A DNA stretch of 64,000 nt, from the NCBI GenBank assembly GCA_964036665.1, contig OZ038527.1, forward strand, positions 15,035,835 through 15,099,834, read 5' to 3'. Made by a program: the position numbers and the translations under genes. Below are positions 49,645-60,479 of the stretch, in pieces (positions within the stretch are counted from its first letter, which is position 1; each line of letters begins with the position of its first letter). This stretch comes from Gordius sp. MW1 (lineage: Eukaryota; Nematomorpha; Gordioida; Gordea; Gordiidae). The notes under the pieces are model-generated. The model saw only the letters and a program-made list of their open reading frames with translations. It made no database searches and was not told the origin of the DNA.

Positions 49645-49710
49645 ATAAAGTTAGTTTCCAATATCGCATTTTATCAATCCTAAACTACCATTATTGGAAA
49701 CTAACTTTAT
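49645..49710. repeat. Perfect 19-bp inverted repeat with 28-nt spacer
   Basis: ATAAAGTTAGTTTCCAATA at 49645-49663 is the exact reverse complement of 49692-49710. A second pair, TATCAATCC in the spacer and GGATTGATA just to the right, allows an alternative fold. 49403-50890 otherwise shows nothing I recognise. Confidence 0.85.
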
Positions 49711-50896
49711 AAATTATAATGGATTGATAGTACATAAATACATACGTTATTCATATTTAAACCTGCAAATAATTTTAATCAATATTTGCTTGTTCGAAAT
49801 TTTTCGTTATAAAGAAGCTCGATCAATAACTAGCCTCGGTCTCCCATATTTTTGGAATCATACTTAGACATATTATAAGTTTTTAATTCACTAGTTATAA
49901 AATTTATAAGGATAGAGCAAAAATTCTACCCTTTTAAACATTTATTTCGTTTGAATGTATAAAATATAGCAAAATTGAAAAACAAAATTTACAATATAGA
50001 AAAATAGTTTGCATAAACCCTTTGAACGTTTTGAATAAAAGGTTTTATATTTATTGTACTTGTCTATAATTTTTCCCATTAAAAGTCCAAATTTCCTCAA
50101 ATATTTGAAATTTAATGTTTGTAAGCTATGCATCTCTTTTGCGTAAACTGACGATTTTTACCTAATACTCAAACAAAATCCTCACACCACTGAATAAAAG
50201 CACATTTCATAATATCGACATCTGTTGTAATTTTATACTAATATAAAATAATGGTATTTTAGTTTAAATTGTAAAATGTTTTGTTTCTTCCACTGGAGAA
50301 AGTAGAAGTTGTAAATGTTACAATATTAATATTACAATGAGTTGCATGGTATATATATATATAGTTGTGAAATAAAAATCATCCCTCACATCACCCAAGC
50401 TTCTACAATTGAACGAAAATTGATTATATTTAAATAAAATTGCCGTAGAATTTAGAACAGTATGTTTGATACTATAGATTTATAATAACCTACTTGTTAA
50501 GATAAATCGGATCAAACAAAACTGAATTTGTAACTAAATAGATCACCCAAAAACTATATAAGACCTTTAGCAATTTAATAGGTCTATATAAATTAAAAAT
50601 GCGTAAAATTGCAATAATGTACGAGAAGATTGTAGGAAAATTGGTAGGTGTAAGAATAGAAGAACAATGTAATTTCAGCCAAAGTGGCAATATCTTAGCC
50701 TTATTAACTTTATTGCATATTTTAGTACTTCAATTTATAGTTCATACCTTCGCGTTTGGGGATCTTTCGTCATTCATTCTTTCCGCAATATATAATTTCT
50801 TTTCACGATATGACCTTAGGAAGTTCCTTCTTTATAATATTTCTTTTCGCAACTTAATTTTCCTCAATAGCAAGTGAGTTAATTTTTTCGCCAATA

Positions 50897-51082
50897 TCAA
50901 GCCCATGGCCGACGTTCAAGAAGATCTTTAAATTTTTTGATATTAGCCGGTGAGGCCAAACGTATTTCAATAACCGGCATGTAAGCCGGATAAATAGGCG
51001 CAAGGGTGTGAATATTTTTGAGAGCTTCTATGGGACTTGAGTCCCCAGGCCTTAACTTTATAAAAGCTTCGCACTCCTTCCT
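50897..51082 (-). other. Unrecognised coding-like segment ending at a repeat boundary
   Basis: Sixty-one sense codons with protein-like composition (IEALKNIHTLAPIYPAYMPV, IEIRLASPANIKKFKDLLER) end in TGA at 50897-50899. The frame is cut on its upstream side at the terminus of the TIR element at 51081. This suggests a coding sequence, host or transposon, that was interrupted. I cannot name the family. Confidence 0.3.
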
Positions 51083-52057
51083 CAGATGGATTCATACACT
51101 GCTCATGTCATATTTTTCATATGGTAAAATGTGAACCATTAAATGCAATATATTGAATTTAAATATCTCCCATGTCTTTCTACAGTGTCCCGCGTTGTTT
51201 AAATAAAAAGTGACCTTGCCTTCCTCATTAGTTAATAGATAAAAAAAAGGATATTAAATGAATATTTACTAAAATGCAGACGGCACTAAATTGCTCTAAC
51301 ATCACATCATCACAGTACTTTTATTATTATGAAATTTGTAAATGATATATATTTTAAAATGCTGTTTAAATGTTTAACTAGTTTAATATTTTTAATTTTT
51401 TTATTATCAATCATTTATTATTAAAAAAATACATATTTTGTGAAGGTGAGATAAATAAATTAAGAATTGTAAATATTGGGAAAACATTCCGCTATGGATA
51501 ATGAATTATATTTAGAAATTTATGCCCATTTTCCGTATAAAAAACGATTCGTGATTATCATGGGATAGTAATAAGATTTGCTTCCCTATCTTTTTAAAAA
51601 GTTGAAAGGATTGGGGGCCAAAGGTTGTTAGGGTGTTTGTCGCAATGAGACAAAAAATTATAGATAACATTGTTCATTTCTAAGTTGAAATTTTCAGGAC
51701 CTCGGCTGCAGACAAGGGATGTTTGTTGTGGTTAAATGGGGCAAATACGTCAGTACATGTATAGTCCCATGCTAAACTGAGTCCTTTTCCCAAGCGCCTA
51801 AATTTGGCCATCGGGTCGTTTGTTAACTTCACAGAGGCCTGTGGGTTTGAGAATAGAAAGGAAACCAGCTTTGGTGAAATAGTTATGTAAAAATTTGTTA
51901 ACCGCGGTGTGTCGAAGGCACCGGGCTCCGTTGCGATTAGTGTAGGCCATGACATTTTATAAACACTTTAATTAACAAAAATTGTCCTTCCCTTATTTGT
52001 GCACGTTTCAAAATGTCGGAAAACGGTAGAGTCGATGAGCAGTCTATCTAGTATATG
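51081..52057. mobile_element. Longer, decayed relative of the 1563-1997 TIR element
   Basis: The left end ATACACTGCTCATG and the right end ATGAGCAGTCTATCTAGTAT match the termini of the 435-bp element. The outer 350 bp of both are alike, for example TTTTAAAATGCTGTTT. The middle also resembles the sequences flanking the hAT relic (about 4020-4150 and 5190-5560). No target duplication is left. Confidence 0.6.
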
Positions 52058-53644
52058 GTCAAAATATAGACTTTAGGAACTCAAATTAATCACAATGATC
52101 AAAATTATAAGTGAACAATTTCATGCTTAAACTCCCTATAATTTACAAATTACGAGTAATCCTTCTCTACATCATAATGACCGGTACAAGTTATCAAGGT
52201 GGAAAAAAATTTAACTACGAATGATTAAAAAATATATTAAATTCACAACAATGAACATTTTTTTTTTCAATTGAGTTTTGTTGTATTCTAAAAATTTTAG
52301 ATGTTTGAAGATTATAAATTGTGACTGAATTCTTTCGAAAACTTCAAAAAAATAATTGGTTGACTTAAAAACTTAAGACTATTTTTTATAAAACCTTGAA
52401 TTCTCAAAAACATCGTCTGGTCAAGAGTTTTAAATTAGTCACAAATCGCATATGCCGTGTTTATATAAAAATACTACAGAGTGCCCTGCAAAATATATTT
52501 GATTCGGCCCGAGCCCGACGTATCACTTTTAATTTACCCAAGCCCGACTTCTTTTAAAAAAAACTTTAAAACAAATTTTAGAATTATTTTAAATTTAATT
52601 CTTGTTATTTTAAACTAAAACAAGGATAAATTTGAAATAAAGAAACCAAGTCTCTTGCTGGAATATATTCAACTAGATATTCAAATGTAATAAACTTACT
52701 TTATAAAAATATATATAACAGTTACCAAAAACATTTTTTCGAAATATTTCCTTATAGATTTATATAAACACTAGAATAAAATTTGCCCTTTGATCGAAAA
52801 ATAATTTAGACAGGGGGGAGGTCGTGGAGTATGGTTATATATATATATCTTATTTTAACAATGGTTAATTGGCTAGGGTCTAATTTTGGCCGGGCTACCT
52901 GAGCACGTTCGACCCGAGCTAACTACTTTATTAATGAGCTCGACCCGAAACTTTCTCAGGGTAACCTTCAGGCAGCCCGTGCAGGGTACTGACTATACAC
53001 TTTAAATACAATATTAATTATAAAAAACACTATAATAAACGTTTATTTTATTACTAATTGTGTTCCACAAGCTCTTATAGGAGTTTAATTGAGGATGATC
53101 AGTTTAATAAATTTCTCGACTTTGATTTTGTTAAATTATCTTTCCTAAAAAATATTAGAGTAAATATGTAGGACTTTTAAAATATTATATTTTCACTTAA
53201 TGAACTAATGTAACCTTTTAAAAAAATTTATTTTTCGAGATGATAAAAAGTTTAACATTCCTCAAAAATTATTAATCGCATATCCCTTTTACTATTAATC
53301 AGTACGCATGCAAAAAAAGATGTTAAATTAAACGGAACAATACAATAAACGTTTACTATTACCCATATCCCAATTACCTAAGGTCATCTATAATAATTTT
53401 ATAAAAATCATTTTTTGCACAGGTCATATTGCTCAATGTTAATTTTTATTTAATTTATCCGCCAAATCTAGGTGATGGTTTGTTAAAGCATGATAAACCT
53501 TGTAAATTAGAAGATAAATATTTGTTTTAGTCAATAAAAATTTTAACAAAACTTAAGATGTTAGAGTAAATTGCAGGCGAATGATCGGGCATTCATAGAA
53601 AAAAGCAAGCTATCAATACCATATGTTATTGACAAGTTAATCAC
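52058..53644. other. AT-rich intergenic DNA around a hAT-like element
   Basis: Apart from the element at 52480-52990, I see no gene or repeat that I recognise. Confidence 0.45.
52480..52990. mobile_element. GC-ended hAT-like non-autonomous element, ~510 bp
   Basis: AGTGCCCTGCA on the left and TGCAGGGTACT on the right are near-perfect inverted ends. GGCCCGAGCCCGAC-type repeats follow inside each end, around an AT-rich core. It is the same type as 8112-8817. The flanking octamers TACTACAG and GACTATAC match at only five positions. Confidence 0.55.
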
Positions 53645-53650
53645 TTTATT
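53645..53650 (-). terminator. Poly(A) signal of PDAP1
   Basis: AATAAA on the minus strand, about 47 nt after the PDAP1 stop codon. Confidence 0.6.
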
Positions 53651-53696
53651 TTACACGAAATAATATGAACATTTTTATAAAACAAGAGCATTCCAA

Positions 53697-53758
53697 TTAT
53701 GAGGTTCCTTGAGTAGGCTTCTTTTTAAAGGTTGAAGCATTTTTGGCTAGATCTTTAG
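53697..53758 (-). CDS. PDAP1: PDAP1, exon 6 (C-terminus)
   Basis: An acceptor (GATTTTAG at 53759-53760) continues the open codon of exon 5 (G + CT = Ala). It encodes KDLAKNASTFKKKPTQGTS and TAA. The lysine-rich end fits the basic C-terminus of the family. The six exons total 519 nt, giving 172 residues against about 181 in human PDAP1. Confidence 0.8.
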
Positions 53759-54207
53759 CTAAAATCAATAATACACAAAAAAATGATATATGAAAGTAAC
53801 ATCAGATAACTCACAAAGGCATTAATATTTGTACAGCTAACCAAACAAAGTTAATAAATTTATTTTGGTTTAATAATTTAGGATTAAATTGTGCATAAAA
53901 CATCAAATTTGAAATGCGTTACACATCCTCCTATAAATTATTTTATAATATAAAACCAGATTATCCTTCATTTAGTGTATTAAAAAATTAGACAGTGAAA
54001 ACAATTCAAATGATTTCTAAAGAAGAGATGAATATTCATAAAACCTAGGTAAAAAGGATATTTTATCTTAAAATAATTTATCTCGCTGCGCCCTGTGCAA
54101 AAAACAACTTTAATAACGCGTTATTTAAACAAATTATCGATTTTATAAAAAGTTGTTTGAAATTTCCAAATCGATATAAAGCTTCAGGTAAAACACATGT
54201 ATTATAC

Positions 54208-54359
54208 CTTCAGCCTCCAGTTTTTTCTTCGCAGCTAGCTCTTCACGTTTTTGTTTAATCAAAGCGAGTCGTTCTAAATCTTTACGAGCTTCTTCTGTTT
54301 TACCTTGGGAATGTAGTAATTCATATCTTTGAGTTGCACGCTCCTTCTCAATGGCTTCC
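54208..54359 (-). CDS. PDAP1: PDAP1, exon 5 (conserved charged helix)
   Basis: This exon encodes EAIEKERATQRYELLHSQ, GKTEEARKDLERLALIK and QKREELAAKKKLEAE. Known: the 28-kDa heat- and acid-stable phosphoprotein family (PDGF-associated protein) has [33 protein letters not shown] and RKQREEAARKK here, so the match is close over the whole exon. The acceptor is ATTTTAG (54360-54361) and the donor G/GTATAATAC (54207). The frame is continuous with exons 4 and 6. The protein is small, highly charged and cytosolic or RNA-granule associated; its exact role is not settled. Confidence 0.92.
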
Positions 54360-56447
54360 CTAAAATTATTAACAAATCATTTTGGATTTATATTTTTTTA
54401 AATTTAATATATATTTGTAATACACTCCTATAACCGTCAAAAATGAGCCTTAACATCTTTCTAAATAGCATATTATTTAGATGCAAAATTAATTAAGGGG
54501 CAAAGTTTAAACAGAAAAATAAAGCGCAAAAATTACGTGATTGAGATTAAAGCGCCATAAACAACATTTTCTAATTTCAAAAATGCTGATGATAACATTG
54601 AAAAGGCTTAAGCTACTTTGTTTTTAGATCGATAAAAGGTCAAAGGTTTAAAAATGGGACCACAAGATCATACTGAACTTGCTGAAAAGTTTTATAAACT
54701 AAATGGATATAATGGGTAAGTGGCAGCTAGGCCAATTAACCGGTATTGTTAAAACCGAGGTATTAAATACTATGTTATGACTGTTATCTTGCTAATGGTA
54801 ATTTAGTGTTCAAATAATATAAATGTATTTAAATACGTATAGAAAATGCCAAAAATTAGGCAATTAATGTTTAGACGAAGCGATTAGTAACATTTTTAAA
54901 TTTATTTTTGATAAAAAACCTTATTATTATTATTATTGGGAAGTTTTAATCACAAGAGATTGTTCATTTGTAAAAACGTATTATAATCATAAAAGTATCT
55001 AGATATATCTATGGAAGATGCCCAGAAATTTCGAAAAATAAATGTTAGTTTGGAGCATTTAGTTACCTTATAAAAATTATTTTTGTAGGAAAATACTAAT
55101 TAATTACCTAATTACAAGGCAGGATTGTTCATTAATTATGTACAAACATATTATATTAGGGTTATTCTATGTCGAATTGTCAAAAAAAAACGATTAACAA
55201 CTCAAATTTGGATAATTTCGGTGAAAGGTATAGGCTTCATATATTGTAGTAATTCCTGAGAAGAGTGGTCACTTTAGCCAATTATTTTTGGGTTATGAAC
55301 GCTGTTTTACTGAATTTGATATTTTATCATATAGTAAAATATAGCGGAGCATCTTATTAAATTAATCCAATGTTAAGCTTGAAGCGAGTATTAAAAAATA
55401 ATAGTTATCCGTAATAGGTTCAAAATTATTATTAAAGATTTAATTCAATATAATTCGGAAAACTTTAATTTAAGGCATGTCTCATATACCCTTGGCCATT
55501 ATTCATATTAAATGTATTCGATATCTGATAAAATTTAGATGTGTCCGAAATTTGTTGCCTCATACGTGGAACATTGGAAACATTTTCCTAACTAACATTA
55601 CAAACAATTTTTGATAAAATATTATTTTACAAGATTTAAAGGGTAATTGTCATGGCTTGTTAAAATTTGCCCCAATCATTAAAATTTTAGCTTAATTATA
55701 TTTTAATATTGTTTATTTACCAAACCTTTTATTTTACAAATTTGTACCTAAAAAATTTATTTATTTTTTTAAATAATTTAGACTGCACCTAAAAATATTT
55801 TTAATTTATTTGTTGATTTCTTGTCTGATGATCAATTGATGACTTTTTAGCTAAAGCACTTTTGCTTTTAAAATTCAAAACGTAAGGGATATTAAACAAA
55901 ACTCATTTACACATATTAAACAAGAATTACAATATTTAATTTATATAATTACTTCCTTGGGATACAATCCAAATGTTTTTATTTAATATTTTAAAATGCA
56001 ACAAAACAAATTATAACTTTAGTTATAATGATCCTTAGTACATTTCATTTCCACCCAATTCTTAGGTTTAACTAATCATGACTTTTAATTGTAATACAAT
56101 TTATATTTTATATAATTATTGGTATTCTCAATCTAAACCTTCAAAATCTCTAACTATTTATAACCTTCTCAAAAAAATAACTTAATTTGTAATATTTAGT
56201 ATGGTAGCATTTACATTGAAAAATCTGAAAGGCTTTTACTAATAATTATATTAGAATATTTTGCAGCATTACATTTTATAGGACATAAGATTAGAATTAA
56301 AAAGAGAGATGCAAACAGCCATCTCTTATAACACAAACATAATATTCTAGTCTACCTTTAGAATGATCAATAATATGTCATTGCTTTGTTCAATAAAAAT
56401 AACATTTTTGCCAAAGATTGTTGTACCACTTTTTCCATAAGGTATTA

Positions 56448-58292
56448 ATTGCTATGCAATTTATGGGCTCGTTTTTGGTTGTCCGTCCGTTGTCCGTTGT
56501 CCTCCCTATCTATTTGCATTGGGTATATTAGGTTATCGCTTTTTAATTGCTATGCATGAGAAAGAGGTGCCCCACCCCTCATCTCTATCTCATGCATAAG
56601 AGGTGCCCCACCCCTCATCTCTCTCTCCCTCGGTGTGTTATATATAAGATTTGTTAAATTATCTATTATATAATAAACATAAATAAAAGTTGTTTACTTT
56701 TAATTGCTATGCAATTTAACTAGTTATATAATAAACATAAATAAAAGTTGTTTACTTTTAATTGCTATGCAATTTAACTAGTTTTTGTTATATAATAAAC
56801 ATAGATAAAAGTTGTTTACTTTTAATGCTATGCAATTTAACTAGTTATATAATAAACATAAATAAAAGTTGTTTACTTTTAATTGCTATGCAATTTAACT
56901 AGTTTTGGGGTTAGAATCCCGGAGTTTTTTTGCCTCTTATGATTGTTCTTGTTACTATCATTGATAATAAGAATTTTTGGCCGTCCGCTGGCTGCTGACC
57001 AATGAAAAAAATGACCATTGGCCAAAATGTGAATCGAAATTATTTTTTTCGTTTTTTTTTGATTATTATGATTGTTCCTGTTTCTACCATTGCTATTATG
57101 ACTTTTTGGCCGTCCGCTGGCTGCTGACCAATGTTATATAATAAACATAAATAAAAGTTGTTTACTTCTAATTGCTATGCAATTTAACTAGTTTTTGGGT
57201 TAGAATCCCGGAGTTTTTTTGACTCTTCTGATTGTTCTTGTTACTATCATTGATAATAAGACTTTTTGGCCGTCCGTTGGCTGCTGACCAATGAAAAAAA
57301 TGACCATTGGCCAAAATGTGAATCCAAATTATTTTTTTTGTTTTTTTTGACTATTATGATTGTTCCTGTTACTACCATTGCTATTATGACTTTTTGGCCG
57401 TCCGCTGGCTCCTGACCGATGGAAAAAATGACCATTGGCCAAAATGTGAATCGAAATTATTTTTTTCGTTTTTTTTGACTATTATGATTGTTCCTGTTAC
57501 TACCATTGCTATTATGACTTTTTGGCCGTCCGCTGGCTGCTGACCAATGGAATAAAATGACCATTGGCCAAAATGTGATTCGAAAACTTTTTTTTCGTTT
57601 TTTTTGACTATTATGAATTTATATCCACTTTTACCGTGTCCTGGCTGCTGACCAATGGAAAAAAATGACCATTGGCCAAAATGTGATTCGAAAATTTTTT
57701 TTTCGTTTTTTTACTCTTATGAATTTATATCCACTTTTACCGTGTGCTGGCTGCTGACCAATGGAAAAAAATGACCATTGGCCAAAGTGAGCATCAAATT
57801 TTTTTTCCGTTTTTTTTGGCTATCATTGACTTATAGAGTATCTGTTGGTACTGACCAATAGAGAAAAAGTGACCATTGGCCAAATTTTTGATTTTTTTAA
57901 TTAAAAATTGTTCAAATTCAACAAAAAATTTCTCCCAACAATTCTGCAAATTCTTAACATTGTGTTGTTTTATAATATAAAGTTTGTTAGACCCATAATC
58001 ACTAAAGGCCATAAAAACTAATGTAATACGCAACTATCTAACCCTAACCCTTGCCTATATTACATTTTGCCTATATTACATTTTGCCTATAATGGAAAAT
58101 TTGTATAAATAATTAATTAATCATTAGGCATTTAATACCCCCCTATAAGCATTCTCGCCCCTTCCCACCTTTCTCGCCCATAAATTGCATAGCAAATATG
58201 ATACATTTATACGAAGTACAGATGAGTCGTCCCCCTTCCCTTCCCCTCTTCCCTTCCCTTCTCCCCCTTCCCACGAGGGCCGAAGGCCCGAG
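56448..58292 (+). mobile_element. HINE-like element A4, complete, in PDAP1 intron 4
   Basis: Full structure: 5' motif ATTGCTATGCAATTTATGGG; four units of minisatellite 1 (about 56655-56900); seven CCAATGG/CCATTGG units (about 57000-57880); the 3' subterminal inverted repeat at about 58172-58195; a pyrimidine tract; and the GGGCC-GAA-GGCCC hairpin at 58277-58289 next to a T-run. It is almost collinear with A1 although it lies outside the triplication, so A1 and A4 are independent insertions of one family. It is antisense to PDAP1. Confidence 0.75.
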
Positions 58293-58927
58293 TTTTTTTA
58301 TTTATTCTTCAACAAGTCTCATTATATTATCTACCAAACAACCAAATCATGAGAAATATAACCCATTAAATATATTTCGTAGGTTATCAAAAAAAATTAT
58401 GTGATTAAGTTTGCAGATTTTTGGCATAATTTTTAATGATATTATAACATAAATTTGTTCTTTAAGGATTAGATGTTATGCATGTAAAGTTTTAAGGTTA
58501 ATTTTATAAATAGGCCAACAATACTGTTAAGAGTTTATGGCATCAAGACCCCTTTAATATCTCTTTAAACTATTTAACCAGACCATTAAAAGGTGTACAA
58601 ACTATTGAAGATTAAAATTGAAAACTAAATGTGTAATCGAGATTAAAACACTCCTAAAAATCCAATGAGTAGGTAGAAAGTGATTAAGATTTATATCCAC
58701 TTTGCAATCACAATTTAATATTAAAGGCCAAAAATTGTTGTTACTATATCATAGGTATTATTTTTAGCTAATATTCTAAAATGTTTCTTAAATAATTTAA
58801 TCTTTAATGATTTATAAAAATGAAGTAAAATGACAATATATTTTTTGCAAAAAATGAAAAATTATTCTCACAATATTTAATTTAGTTACTAAAAACTGAT
58901 AAAATGTATAAAAAAATAATAATATAC

Positions 58928-59052
58928 TTCTCCTTTCTGGAAAGTTGCACCTTTGGTTCGCTATCTATATTTTCATCTTTTTTAGGTTTCACGGGGATTC
59001 TATTAGGGTTTTCAATTTCAATTAAGCCATGCAGACCTTTTTGCTTGGTAGG
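58928..59052 (-). CDS. PDAP1: PDAP1, exon 4
   Basis: This exon encodes PTKQKGLHGLIEIENPNRIP, VKPKKDE and KVQLSRKEK. Known: GVEGLIDIENPNR followed by LSRRERE is the family signature, and both parts are present in order. The acceptor is TTTTTTTCAG (59053) and the donor GGAGAA/GTATAT (58927). Intron 4 (54360-58927, about 4.57 kb) contains the complete HINE-like element A4. Confidence 0.92.
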
Positions 59053-59897
59053 CTGAAAAAAATATGAGTATTAAGATTTATAATAGTATTTTTTTTATTA
59101 ATAAATTTAAAGCTAACTGCTTATAATAAAAAATAAGTGTTTGAGTGTTGGTTTGAAATTTTCTTGATTACCTAAATAATATTTAGCCATCAATAATATA
59201 ATTAAATAGTTCTTAGTCTTAAACAGATTTGTTTCTTCCAATATGATACCCATTGTTAAAAATATTTTACTAATGGCGAATGTAGCTCAAATACAAAAAA
59301 CCAAAAAAAATTATAAACTTTGGGATTCACTAATTTAAAATTCACAGATAATTTTAATGAGAAGGAAAAATAAATAGCAACTAAAAACTTAATTCTATTA
59401 TACTAGCCAGAGCTAGGCTTTATTTATATATAGGCCCAGCCTGAGTATGCATGATTCCCTTATGGCTCGTAATATTAGATCACCATAAAACTGTACAAGC
59501 CTGGTAGTGCAGGTCTTAGGATATTATGTAAAAATAAAAGTACGTTTTTTCTAATAATGTCAAAACTCTAATAAGATTTTATATAATAAATGACAAAATT
59601 TTAATTACTTTTTATATAAATGAAGATCAGCAATTTGAGTGCATTAAGTTTCCCTCAAATTTAAGTAAATAACACTATTAATTTTTATGTAAAGAATAAA
59701 ATATAGAGTTGATCTTTAGAGTAAAGATATGTATTAGTTAAACAAACCCAAATATATAATAACATAAAATCAAATTCATGTTAAATGACAAATAATTTCG
59801 ATTTAAGATTTGATTTAAATAATCATTTCAAATATTTTAATGGTCTAAGCTAAGGCAAAAAGTATTATTTAAATATATTGCAATAATAAAAATATAC

Positions 59898-59978
59898 CAC
59901 AACTTCTTCTTCCTCGTTACTGTCACTTGACTTTTCACTATTTTCTTCGGCAGAGACTTCTTCTTCATCATCTTGACG
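59898..59978 (-). CDS. PDAP1: PDAP1, exon 3 (acidic segment)
   Basis: Exactly 27 codons, phase 0 on both sides, rich in Glu, Asp and Ser (RQDDEEEVSAEENSEKSSDS). Known: the family has an acidic serine-rich segment here, with casein-kinase-2-like sites. The acceptor is TATTTAG (59979) and the donor GTG/GTATATT (59897). Intron 3 is 845 nt and has nothing recognisable. Confidence 0.85.
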
Positions 59979-60018
59979 CTAAATAGATACCTTTATGTAG
60001 TTACAATATTGTAGTTAC

Positions 60019-60098
60019 TTTGGCCTTCTCAAATTGCCTTTGCATCTCATCAGGGGCTGTAAAACATCTTGCTCTCCCTTTATGATTGAACTTACTAG
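60019..60098 (-). CDS. PDAP1: PDAP1, exon 2
   Basis: This exon encodes SKFNHKGRARCFTAPDEMQ and RQFEKAK. Known: [20 protein letters not shown] is the conserved N-terminus of the family. The donor is AAA/GTAACT. Intron 2 (59979-60018) is only 40 nt, yet phase and both splice dinucleotides fit. Confidence 0.85.
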
Positions 60099-60139
60099 CT
60101 ATTTGAAATATTTATATTTGTTTAAACATTAAAAGTTAC

Positions 60140-60158
60140 TTCTTCCTCGCCTTGACAT
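60140..60158 (-). CDS. PDAP1: PDAP1, exon 1 (start)
   Basis: ATG at 60158 encodes MSRRGR plus one base, then a donor A/GTAACT at 60139. Joining to exon 2 gives MSRRGRTSKFNHKGRA, comparable in length and charge with MPKGGRKGGHKGRA of vertebrate PDAP1. Intron 1 would be 41 nt. It is a very short exon, so an alternative first exon further upstream cannot be ruled out. Confidence 0.65.
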
Positions 60159-60479
60159 AATTGATTTGGTGGACTAGTGCTAACTTGTTACAATAATTTA
60201 TCGTTAAATCTATTTGCAAATATAACCATAGACTATTAGTCTATGAATATAACTCACCTGAACGTTGCAATATACCTCCTCATAAAAAAATTGATACGCC
60301 GGGCTAGTGTTGCACTCCGATGATTTTACATTTTGAGCAGGGATGCTAGTTATCTTACTTTGAAATCATTTCTATTTGAGGTTCAAGGCACGATTGGTTA
60401 GAGGTTAACCTAATTGTCAATATGAGGCTAATTATTTCGTTACTTTAGTATTCTATACCTCTTATATTAGGGTCCGATT

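Noticed and set aside
50599-50877. 92-codon plus-strand frame rich in Leu, Ile and Phe
   Set aside because: Composition is what AT-rich DNA gives by chance. There is no motif, splice context or supporting neighbour.
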